NCBI GenBank assembly: GCA_036971615.1 | Contig: JAYKKR010000023.1 | Location: 496,001-560,000 of the forward strand | DNA: 64,000 nt | DNA from: Amyloporia xantha | Taxonomy: Eukaryota; Basidiomycota; Agaricomycetes; Polyporales; Adustoporiaceae | Reading direction: 5' to 3' | Part shown: positions 53,801-64,000 of the stretch, piece after piece | How positions within the stretch are numbered: position 1 is the first letter of the stretch | Layout: every line of letters starts with the position of its first letter | The notes under the pieces: model-generated | What the model was told of the DNA's origin: nothing | Seen by the model: only the letters and a program-made list of their open reading frames with translations | The model's database searches: none | Translations under genes and position numbers: made by a program

Positions 53801-56200
53801 CCGCACTGCGCTGCCTACCAACGAGTACAGACAGAATGAGTAAGAGATACGTTCAAGCTATCGCGCTGAGCCCCGAAGCTGTGCAGCCCATCGGTAGCAC
53901 CGCAGATGGGAGGATAGCAGCACACTAGTGTTGCGCTCCAGCCGGCGTGCGCAAACTTGAAGCGCCAATCTAATAACTTGAGGACCGGTGAGTCCAGGCA
54001 ACACGGGGAGAAGAGTAAAAATCACCCACTTGTATAGGCCTCTGATTTTCGAGTCATGAGCAAGTTGGCGATTAATTGAGAACCAATAAGATGACGGCTG
54101 TCGGACGGAAGCACAAGGTCAGACTGTCGAAATGGAACCCGACACGCTTATTCAGTTCGACAGGATGCCCATTTTCAAGAATCTGGCGTAAAAGGGGATC
54201 AAGGGAGCGGAAATGTGTTTCAGTACGTCTGTGCATAATAGGCTCTCTTTGAAGATATCAGCTGCAAATGGAGGTGACCAGAACACAGGAAACACCGACC
54301 TTATAGATGACTGATAATTTCGACGGATTCATCGCAAGAGTGAAGGATCGAAAAGGAACGGAAGTCCGCCCTTGTAGATCCGTGTGATCTGCACGGAGTT
54401 TCGATCCATGCCTCCTTAGCTGGGAATTATGATTTTCGTCAGGTAACCATTTTTTCAGGAACGCGAACGGGATATTCTTTTGAGGAGAGTGAGAGAGCAA
54501 CGGTGAAGTAACAAATAAAGCTACAACAACGTGGAAGTTGTCGCCGCATGCAACAGCAGGTCAAGTGTGACATGCCGGATACGCTATGAAAATATGGCAA
54601 AGACTATCGATATGACGATATGCTACAACGACCGGCAGGTCGTCGCCACATGAAAAAGCAAGCATACTGGATCTACAAATATAATCTGCATGCTACAACA
54701 ACCGGAGGTCGTCGCCGCATACAAAAGGAGGTATACTGGACCTAGGGTCGAGAAAGCGCCGTTTTTTCCACCTTGTATCCGGATGCAATGTTGAGGCTTT
54801 GAGTACTGAAGAGGAGAGCTGCAGAACGAGAGCCTCCTGAGGCGACGATGACTGAAGTTCGGCCAGTAGGAGGGCTGCTGACACCGTTGGTCGCATCGGG
54901 AGCATGTCAGCGATTATCAACGGAAGCCGACTACTGCTTGATTGTGCAGAATAGAGTGTTCTTCTCTGGGAGTATGACAGGATTTAAGGGGCGTTTGTCG
55001 AGGCAAAACAGCGAGTGATTCTCATTCGACACCAGCGTCACGCCAGCGTTCCCGCTAGCGCTAGCCATGAGCATATCACGTGAAGCATATCACAGTGGTT
55101 GGATTGTGAGATCGACTGTGACCAACGTACGCCTCCCAAAGCCGGTTGTGACCCCATAGTGATGTCACACACTGCCTAAAATTATCCGGAACCTCCTGTG
55201 AAGCGGGTGGGGTCCAGCAGTGTCACACTCGTGGGCGCTAGCCTCCAGTCACGCGCACCACGTGTTAATTTAGATACTGCTGGCTTCTGTATACTTACAC
55301 TGAAGTGTTGCGTATACATGCGATACCATGGGGAACGGACTGCGTGCAAAGTTGATGCCGGTGCGAGTGCAAGTAGCGATGTGCGGCGCTGTCGAGCAGG
55401 ACATGGAATAAATGAGAGGTCAGAGGTTACAGGATTTTAGGGATAATACGACACATCAATACTCCGCGCAATTGCCGTAGTCCTTTCATATGGCACTTCT
55501 TTGACTTCCCTACAATCAACCTACAATGGTACAATATTTTTGCTTCTAGTGGGCCAGTAAGAGTCTTCGCTGCGCCCAGGGTTGGCAAACGTTATTGATA
55601 AACTCATAGCGTCTCATCTCTTCCGACGACCGCCTCGATTAGTAGACATTTGATTAGATTTGATTGTGTCCAACGCTATCAAGCTGGTCATTTTACTTAC
55701 AAATAGCGCGTGCAATCTGCATGCCTAGGTGAGAACGAGCAGAACAAACTCTCGTGGTGACTCTCTTACAGATCTCGGATGAAACTTCGAGAACTTTAGA
55801 ACAGGCCTATAGTACGGAACACTTACGTGCAATGTCAGCGAACGTGCCGATTTAATCATTCCTGTCAGCATCGGTATGTCGTTTGAGTCGGACACCAGAA
55901 CCTAATAATGGCGAGTTCAGTGAATAGAGTTGCTGCAGTACATACACAGGTGAGCCTTTCTAATCACATCTTGCTCCGTTTATGGAACTAGCCAAGGTAA
56001 ATATTGGCTCTTACTTGACGATTTCAGCTGCCAGTTCCGAAATTCGCACTCTGGAAAGGTCGATGCGGTTTGAGGAGCGTTAATGCTTATCGCCATGTGG
56101 TGCTTTGAGCTGACTTAGTTATCTTACGGCCAACGAGAAAGAACGTGCCTGGAATATTGAAGCCTAATGAACTAGGATATTTGAAATTCACGCCACGTCT
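50870..56200. other. Decayed, mostly non-coding region
   Basis: No open frame exceeds about 100 codons, and none of the peptides (for example at 51,214-51,607, 51,877-52,122, 52,478-52,747, 52,858-53,106) shows a domain I recognise. Base composition is balanced, with none of the pyrimidine skew of the 12.4-kb element. The block probably holds old gene or transposon debris plus the promoter of the TPR gene. Confidence 0.4.
54523..54745 (+). repeat. Three degenerate repeats (CTACAACRACCGGAGGTCGTC)
   Basis: Units at about 54,523, 54,623 and 54,694 read CTACAACAACGTGGAAGTTG, CTACAACGACCGGCAGGTCG and CTACAACAACCGGAGGTCGT. Each continues with CGCCGCAT/CGCCACAT and, in two units, GTATACTGGACC-like ends. 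Each unit has a small internal hairpin (CGACC...GGTCG). Confidence 0.7.
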
Positions 56201-56356
56201 AATCAATTACTAGAAGCCCTTATGCTTCGTCAAGGCTCATCTTGACAAGAATTCTCGATAGATAAAGCAGACCCAAGACATATTGCCCGTCGCAGTCCTG
56301 GCAGACACAGGCCGCCAGTATCCCTTGATCCACCTTGTTCTTCCAACTTTCAACAG

Positions 56357-57274
56357 ATGCCGTCGTCACCATCGCATACGAGCAGCCCTCCAACGCCCTC
56401 CAATACGCCTCTTTTACAACCGAATCATTCATATTCTTCCAGATTACCCTCTGCGCCGGCAGCTGCATTTCCGCAAGTCAATCGCATTCTCCCGCCAGAC
56501 TCCGACGTGGATGCCCTGGCCTATTCCATGGGTCAAATGTGGCTAACATCAGGTAATTTGCATATCCTTTTCTCTTTCTGTTTAACTTATCAACTGCGTT
56601 AGCCCGCACTGCCGAAGCGTCCGGTGATATGCTCCAGGCACTGGTTGGTCTACGCCACGCAATCAGCATCAGCCCCGTCTTCATTTCTGTGCGTTTTATA
56701 AATGCACGTGCAGCCATTCCCTTCTTGAATCACATTCTAGCGTCGGGTATGTGTTTAATTGTTTTATGACTCGATCAATTAACATTATGATGCATCAGAA
56801 CACCGTGATCATAGAAACTGGTATTTGCTCGGTAATGCGCACCTAGACCTCCAAGAGTATGAGGATGCCCTCTGGGCCTTCCATGAAGCACTCAATCTGG
56901 GCCCAAGCCATGCATATGTCTGGTATTCTGCTGGTTTAATGTACATGAAGACATCCCAATGGTTCAGCGCATGGACCTGCTTTGTGAACGCAATCACAAT
57001 TAAGCCTACTACCAATCTGTTTTGGTATGCTTTGGGGTTGCTGTATGAACGCCGTCGCCAGTTCATTGATGCGATGGATGCCTACATGAGGATTCAACCT
57101 CGCAGTCGTGCAATCCTCCGACATATACAATATCTGCATGCACTTAGCCATCCTATGCGTATTACCCCTGCCACCACCACCACTCACCTTACTCGGTCGC
57201 GATCAAATTCTCCCACCTTTGTGCGGTCAATCTCGAATACATCGATCACACGATCCACAGCTGGCGGCTTCTAG
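56357..57274 (+). CDS. TPR-repeat protein, Ssn6/Cyc8-like, about 270 aa
   Basis: Exons are 56,357-56,552, 56,603-56,746 and 56,799-57,274, joined in phase 1 with introns GTAATT...CGTTAG and GTATGT...CATCAG. After a Ser/Pro-rich N-terminus come at least three TPR-like helix pairs: NWYLLGNAHLDLQEYEDALW, VWYSAGLMYMKTSQWFSAW and FWYALGLLYERRRQFIDAMD. The phrases WYLLG...GLxY and LGLLYERRxQxxDAxDAY are reminiscent of the general corepressor Ssn6 (Cyc8), which bridges Tup1 to DNA-bound repressors. Full-length Ssn6 has ten TPRs, so this would be a short or truncated relative. The tail is Thr/Ser/Arg-rich. All splice sites and frames are intact. Another TPR family is possible. Confidence 0.65.
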
Positions 57275-57299
57275 TCATGTCCCTCAGAATATGCTGTGA

Positions 57300-58600
57300 G
57301 TCAAATGTGGCAGGATAAATATCGAATTATATATACTAAAGGTCTGCCTAACTCAAGCTGTCTTACATTCTCCCGGAATTGCAGAAGAGGAGCGCCAATG
57401 GGATTCGTGGAAAATTTGGTATATCCTCCGTGAGGACTGACTTTCTAAAATAGTATAGAGTTTGAAAGAATTGGCGACACCATGTGGTAGCGTGATGTCC
57501 TAGGTGTGAGCACCTCCAGTGCCTTCTTCGAAAGAGTCGCATCACATCGGAGACGATAAATACCGTAACAGATGTATTTCCACTGCACACCTGCACATGA
57601 CCCGAAATAGTGGTGACCAAGGTTTCGGCTTCAGAGAAATCTTGGATGCAGAGCTGTAGAGGCGTCATAATCCCTATCTATTTGACTGCGTCCCCCAAAA
57701 ATGCAGAAGTCCGGTTTTAGACTCAAAGGCGATCGAAGCTTACCACATGACCGTGACTCACCGCAAACGAAGTGTGGCACTTATCTCAGTTATCTAGGCA
57801 ATGAGGATTGGAAGATAATGTTCGGCATGCATAAATAAGTTCTTCCTAAGAAGAACTTCGTTGTTGACATTGGATTGGCTTCGAACGGGTTGGCTTCGAA
57901 CGGGTTGGCTTCGAACGCCTCCGCATGGGATCATGTGGCACAATCATCGTGGCCGCGGAGGGTCCCAAGACCCCGGCTGATACCCCAAGAGCCTCGGTCC
58001 CTTAAGGTCCGAACATAGGGAAAAAATCGAAAATGTTCAATCCAAAGGGCCGAAATTGGGGCCATACCAACTCGCGAAGAGGACAAAGGTGGTAGGAGAT
58101 GTTCACGCGCTCCGTCGTGTGTGTCACATGTGTGACATACGCGTTAAACACGTTGATATGGTTTCACGGGTTATGTTGAGTCCGAGCTGGGATTGTTGCC
58201 GAAAGGGAGAGACGCCGGCTGTGTAACCTTCTAAATTGGTATTGCGGGTGCCAATATTCCTCCTAGCTGCAGACTGGCATGGCTGAGGCATGGCTAAGGA
58301 GACTTTATCTTGCAATTCAGTGCATCGTACGCGCACGCGTCACTTTTATGGGTGCGAGCGTCTTATAACAAACTTTGTACTCATGCGTGCATCTCGACTC
58401 CCACCGCTAACAACAACGTCGAGCCTGTCAACCTCCACTCGTGCAGGCAATTTCTTTTCATCTATCTACGCAGTGATTCTCTACTACAACAGACCTGACA
58501 GAATATCTCCGCAAGAGGTACGGTGCGGAGCGTTGTGCAGCTGTTGGGGGCTTTCAATATAGATCGCTAATCCACCTGGAGACTCAGGCAGACCCGGCCA
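57300..58600. other. Intergenic region with a 16-bp triplet repeat
   Basis: No gene is recognised. At about 57,870-57,918 the unit GGTTGGCTTCGAACG is repeated three times in tandem. 58,290-58,562 is an open frame without a domain, directly upstream of the transcription factor gene. Confidence 0.45.
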
Positions 58601-58665
58601 TTTGGATCCAGCGTACCACTTAGTATTTCTGAATTCCACTGGTTCCTGTTATTGCCATAAGTATC

Positions 58666-61600
58666 ATGTCGCCCAGGTCTGGACGCGACAATTCAGACAG
58701 ATCAGACGACGAATACGAAGACGGGCCGTCTGGAAGTGGGACCACCCAGAACTCCAAGCGGAGTCAACGAGGTAGGCATATACACCTAATTCCGTTACGA
58801 GAACACCTCTTTGCTGGCGGCACTAGACCATTTTAATTTTTCCTTCCAGCTTGTGACAGATGTCGCAAATCGAAGAGCAAATGTGAACCTGCCCTTTCAG
58901 GGGGAGCACGCTGTAGAGGTTGCCTGGCAGCCGAAACTGGTAAGGGATTTGACATTGAATCCATGATATAAGATCCTTCAATTTACTCTCTAATACGGAA
59001 ATAGAATGCACCTTCTCAGGTATGTATTCGAGCCATGGTGACATTTGAGGCGGCAGACTGAAGACAGTCAAGGTCCCACATTCCGGCGAGGCCCCCCAAA
59101 AGGCTATATCCAGGCGTTGGAACATCGATTACACCAAATGGAAAGCATGCTTGCTGCGATCATGTCTTCAAAAGACATGCGTGCTAAGGGAGTCATTAGT
59201 GATCTTCGCAGAGATGATTTAGCACAAAGCATTCTAAACGGAGTAGACTTGGGTCCATTCGTGCGTTAACTGCTTGCCGACGTCCTGACTCGACGGCGCC
59301 TAAAATGTACTAGGGTCCCACTGGCAGGATAAAACGCTCCGTAAACCCCACACAAGATAACTTTTTCGCATCCATCGTGAGTGCAGCTCCACCGAAACAG
59401 ACGAGCGACCGTTCGCGACGACAATCGAGGATGACCCGCGAAGGTGTTACGCAGAAGAGTGAGTGTATTCACATGATATACGGCGACGTCCTTACCCTTT
59501 GAATTTCTGCAGATCCATCCGTTCTGGTGCGCCCAACGCTAGAGTGGCAAGACCTACTGTCCGAATCTCTTGCGCGCTGGTCTCTGCAAGGTCGAGAAGC
59601 CGACGGTGCGCAGGCTTCACAGAGCCTTTCCCAAAGTGCCAACGGAAGTGCCCCTTCCACCTCGGATACCCCTCGAGAGATAGCGAGACAGAAACGCCGA
59701 CTGGACGTACCATCGGGTGCTCCAGACCTCGATTGGAATGAGTTGCACGATATAGCGGGTAAGTGGTCGAGGAAGGACAGTTGTTCCATCACTTATTATG
59801 CTCCCGAGACAGACCAAGACGAAGTGGACGACACCGCTGACGCCTGGGGCAATCTCTCAATTGATGAGAACAAAGAGGTGCGTGAGTGTGGATCGCCGCT
59901 TGATTTGACTTTTCACTCTGACGAATTTGCCCCGTCTATCAGGTCCGCTACCACGACAATACGTGCGGATTACATCTCTTTCTCAAAGATGACAAAGGCC
60001 ACAGCCGTAACGTAGGGGGTATATGGTATGTCTAGATGCGAATTTATTGTGATGCCGGTCTCGGAATAGTATCATCTACAGGCAGTTTCCGATGTCCCAC
60101 CTTTGGCCCGGCATTTCGCGTATTAACCCAGCTCACGACCAACCGCGACTGGCGACCATTTTACCCCCACAGGAAAAGCAGGATCATCTTATCAAACTCT
60201 ACTTCACTTATGTCAATCCCACGTTTCCCGTTGTGGACGAGGTGTCTTTCATGGAACAATATGAAGTCTTCAGGTATATCTTCTCTCCCCACGATTTGAC
60301 TACTGCTTAGATTATATCGATCGCTGGTAGGACCTCAAAGTAGGTAGTGCTCTTTTGCTTGTATGATTCGCATCGACTGATCTCATTGTATCAGCCATTC
60401 AGAACTAAATCAGGCAGGGGTTGAAGTCCTCTCACAACCTAATAGACCGGAGCGGATGCAGAAGCTGTCTATGTTCTTATTATTTTCTATGTTCGCATTT
60501 GCCGCCCACTATTCCGAGCAAGAGAGACGGATGGCACCGCATGGTCAGCAGGCGGATATTGGGGCACGTTACGCCGCCACTGCTCGCAAAATCCTCGGTG
60601 AGTATAACCGAACTCAAACCCCGACGAGACATGTCGATTGATTTTTTGTAACCATGCAGATACTATCTATCAAGAAATTCGGACATCGACGTGCCAAGCT
60701 CTCATTCTCCTCGGCGTGCGTGAATTTGGTATAGGCAAGCGCTGTCACTACCGTCTAGTGGGCAGGAATGGTCCTCATTGTCGTGATCAATTATAGGAAG
60801 TCCTGAGGCGGGTTGGCTTCACATCGGTAAGCGAGTATTTTGATAACGTGCATTCACCGACGTCGACTGCTCTCTGCTCGGTGGGGAAGTCTCTTTGCTG
60901 TAGACTCGTTCGCACTCTATGCGACTCGGCCTCTGTGGTGTTTGTGACATCATCAACGAGAAACTACGTTAATGGTGAAATAAATACTTCGTAGACAGTG
61001 ATGCGATTGTCTGCTGCAATTAAGCCAGAACAATATACTGAATCGCTCTTTTCAACAGGCATGGCACTGAGAATGGTATGTTCATTGCACAACAAGAAGG
61101 AGTGCAATAATACAGTGACGAGTGCTCAGGCGTTCGATCTGGGATTAAATCGAAACTCAGAGAAATGGCGGCAAAATGGACGCGAGCTCTTCACTCCTGC
61201 TGAGATTCAGATTCGCAGGCGAATATGGTGGGCATGTTGTCTAGCAGACAAGTAAGCAGCGGCCATACGAACTTTGGATTGTGTCTTTGTCTCAATCCTT
61301 CTCCCCTTTTTTATAAAGGTACTCTGCCCACTTTTTAGGTGAGGGTTTCGGCCGCTTTCCTGTAATATCCTTGCTTATCCTTTCTTCAGGGCGCCCAATA
61401 GGAATCCACGAGGCTGACTTCTCGACTTTGTTACCCGATGTACATGACGTAGGCCAAATGTCCTTTTACTTTGAATGCTGACGTTGAGAGCGAAATATTC
61501 TAGAACGATGCGGATGAGACCTGGACGCCTACCGATGACGCCCTTGTAGGTCGTCACAGCTCATCAATTCCGGCGAACTTTATCGCTTACTTCCGAGAAA

Positions 61601-63045
61601 CAGCATCCCTTAGTACGCTTCTGACAAAATGCGCAAGCTGTTTGCTGATAAATGTTTTTTAGCGGTCATCCACGGCGAAGTTGTTGACAAGATGTATACT
61701 GTCTCCCGTGTACATTCGTCCAAGCGTGTTGTCATGGAAGAGCTTCATGAACGGCTCATTCAATGGTCTCTTAATCTTCCAGAGCCTCTGCAATATTCTC
61801 CAGGCTCTATGCGGTCTTGCCCGCCTCCACACGTGCTCGTGATGCACTGCTATTACTGGGCTACCGTGCTGCTACTCCACAGGCCATTGTATGTAATGGC
61901 TTGCCCGTTACCCATCTTATTAACCGCTGACTGTTTATATAGTATGCCCAAAAATCCTCAGTGCGTTAAAGATGCTCGTACGTCGATGCACATCGCTTGA
62001 GTTGTTTGTTTTAGTCAGCAGAATTCTCCTGGGATCACAACAAATGACGGTGACATTGTTCCAAGAAAATCTTACGATATTTGTCGAGGCGCGGCATCCC
62101 ACATCTGTACTTTCGGTCAGTCCCCCAGTTTAGGAGTGGGTTTGAACAGTGTTGATGAACCTTTCTGTCATCAAGCTACAATGTATCGACAAAACTTTGA
62201 TTTAAAGTATGGGCATCCATTCTTGACCACGTCCCTACAAAGTGCTGGGTACGTTGAGGCACTATGTTCGTGCTACTTGTTCGTTGACGGATGTATGTTC
62301 AGGATCATGCATGTCATAACGCGTGAGTTATATGTAATAGCACGTCGCGGATTTGACCTCCGTTTTAACTGACCGAGTGCCAAGTCAAACACTACCCGCA
62401 GGACCAGCAAGCAATCACTGGTTTGCGTGAGTGCTTCGCCGCGTGTGAAAGCATGAAGGTATCTGGAATTGTTCTCCGAAAGAATTTTGTCTGAACTGAT
62501 CTGGCTAGGAATCTTGGCCCGTCGCCGTCCGAGTGAGGGACCTACTTCTGGGCACTGGGGTTCGGCTGGATCCAGAACAAGCCCCCTCTCCTAGTCGTCC
62601 CCTCAAGCGGTCTGCGCAACTTGCCCTTGATGAAGATGATGTATCCTCACTTCCTGAACCGCCCGATTTCCACCATGCCGAGCCGCAGCAGATTTCGATC
62701 GGAATGCAAATGGCAGAACCTCAGCCATCGGGTTCCAGTACGACGTCGTTTCCCATGCAAGGGGCGGGACATGAGCTGCAAGGGAGTCTTCTGGTAGATC
62801 TTCTCGGCTCTAATGCACCTGACATCACATCGGCAATGGGCATGTCATCCGCATATGACTGGTGGATGCCAATGCCCCCACCTGAATACCCACCACCTCC
62901 CCACAGTCACGAAACATATCACGACTCTTATCTCATGATGCCGTCGCAGTCATTTACTTTCGATCAACACCAGCTGTCACCTGAATTCATACAAGGAATC
63001 AGGGACCCAGTCTTGTATTTTCCCTCAACTAATAACATCCGATAA
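58666..63045 (+). CDS. Zn2Cys6 fungal-specific transcription factor
   Basis: The ATG at 58,666 starts MSPRSGRDNSDRSDDEYE. Supported exons are 58,666-58,771, 58,850-58,939, 59,005-59,019, 59,064-59,260, 59,314-59,458, 59,513-59,877, 59,943-60,025, 60,082-60,273 and 60,395-60,599, with further ones to 63,045. The binuclear zinc cluster is ACDRCRKSKSKCEP through CRGCLAAE and ECTFS, split by introns. A linker/dimerisation helix follows (RRGPPKGYIQALEHRLHQME). The fungal_trans (middle homology) domain shows LYFTYVNPTFPVVDEVSFME, FDLGLNRNSEKW, RRRIWWACCLADK and GRPIGIHEADFSTLLPD. The C-terminus is Pro/Asp-rich, ends STNNIR, and may activate transcription. It acts in the nucleus; the regulated pathway cannot be told. 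Splicing between about 60,660 and 62,450 is partly uncertain, but no clear lesion is seen. Confidence 0.88.
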
Positions 63046-63472
63046 AAGGATACAACTTGTAGCGATACCTGTTACCGATGCATCGCACTGCTTTCGTCTG
63101 TTTACAATGCATATGTAGTTCAACATTCGTGTTACTGGCCTCTCTGTACCATATTTTCCCATGATGTCTGAACTGCGTTCAACCTGACTTTAAATACTGT
63201 CTTTCACTACATGGGTCTGTCGTAAGCCAAGAAAGATGGTCTTATTATTCTTACCATTGGGAGGTGGGAATTGTCCGGTTACTTCACACGGAGAGGGATG
63301 TGCGTTCCTGCTTCACAGCTATTTGCCTCGACTACGATTGGATGGAACTCCGCGAGTATCTTACTCATGACTTACTCAGGCGGCCGCATTGGTTGGTGAC
63401 TATCGCGGATGTGATCCTCTTGGACTTCAGTCACTCCTGGTCTAGGTTTGAACATCTTGAAGGTATTGGTTT

Positions 63473-63796
63473 TTGCCAGATGCTTGGGAAGAAAACCAAA
63501 GCTCCGTCTACGTAGAAATACCAACCATGTACTCCACCGTCCAACGTCTTCTGCAGGTCCCTGGCCATTTCATTCGTTCCTTCAGTTCATCTCCTGCCCA
63601 TGGGACCGAGACTGGTCTTCCGGGTTCATCCCGCTCCTTCGTACAAGTTGTCCCAGAGTCCCATCCCTGGATGAAAATGGAGAGAAGGCCTCTCGCCTGA
63701 GTCTAGCCAACTCGAAAAAGAGTGGAAGGAGGACGATAAGAAAGGCTGGAAAAGTTTTTCACTCAAGGAGACGCATGGCAGGTGTGCTCTTGACTT
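63473..63796 (+). other. Possible fragment with mitochondrial-type presequence
   Basis: A frame from the ATG at 63,524 reads MYSTVQRLLQVPGHFIRSFS, a basic, amphipathic, Ser-rich start like a mitochondrial targeting peptide. It stops after about 58 codons. In another frame, SQLEKEWKEDDKKGWKSFS follows at about 63,700-63,760 and vaguely recalls a cytochrome oxidase subunit IV-type helix. The two need a frame change or an intron. I treat this as an unproven gene or gene fragment. Confidence 0.25.
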
Positions 63797-64000
63797 GAGC
63801 ATTTGAAGCCAAAATACAATGTCATTCATGCATTGTTTTACGAAAGAGAGACGTGTATTTCCTGGTAAAGCAGGCAATGGATGCAAAGCGCATGATTGCT
63901 AGGCGGTGCCGGCGTTGTAACTGGCGCCCACGTAATGCCCGCACAAAGCTGACCCGTGACCTTCCACGGTGTCGTAGATCGTCGATACCTGATAGCATAG
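63797..64000. other. Window end, no gene seen
   Basis: No coding or RNA feature is recognised in the last 200 bp. The region 63,046-63,470 downstream of the transcription factor gene likewise holds only its 3' flank and an unremarkable short frame (63,264-63,515). Confidence 0.4.

Overview
The window looks like a transposon-rich piece of a basidiomycete genome, most likely an agaricomycete. Genes are split by many short introns (about 35-65 bp, GT...AG). A Zn2Cys6/fungal_trans regulator and fragments of EST1, BRR2 and CAF-1 (CAC2) genes are present, along with Ty3/Gypsy elements, a MULE transposase and a probable KDZ-type remnant. No bacterial operon, CRISPR array, rRNA or tRNA gene was recognised.

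Layout. 1-12,414: a nested DNA-transposon zone. It holds subterminal tandem repeats, a 2.65-kb inverted duplication (1546-4193 against 7798-10,452), a minisatellite, a duplicated exon of the nearby EST1 gene (5135-6280), and a 6.1-kb element with terminal inverted repeats (6303-12,414). That element carries four small genes and no complete transposase. 12,787-14,689: an unrecognised gene, convergent with the EST1-like gene. 14,849-24,290 (minus): an EST1/SMG7-like gene split by a 6,866-bp chromodomain Gypsy element (16,980-23,845; target duplication TGTAC). 24,950-35,195 (minus): a MULE transposase gene with a SWIM finger, split by a second 6,866-bp copy of the same Gypsy in the opposite orientation (26,480-33,345; target duplication GCCAT).

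36,841-50,790: a CAC2 5' fragment abuts a decayed BRR2 helicase fragment. BRR2 is itself split by a different 12.4-kb Gypsy element (37,475-49,869; 4-bp duplication TCGT) with 1.49-kb LTRs. This large element is the most unusual object here. Besides gag-pro-pol on the minus strand, it carries spliced genes on the opposite strand: one inside each LTR and two in the interior. Two of these start with an exon of exactly 55 codons, all three share a related N-terminal module, and one encodes a Zn2Cys6-spaced cysteine cluster.

50,800-56,200 is decayed, mostly non-coding sequence. 56,357-57,274 is a TPR protein gene (Ssn6-like) and 58,666-63,045 is a Zn2Cys6 transcription factor gene; these are the only two host genes that look intact.

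Working picture: successive insertions have destroyed at least two host genes and one transposase gene. Removing each Gypsy element and one copy of its target duplication brings the flanking coding sequence back into register. All homology statements come from reading motifs in the sequence; no database search was possible.
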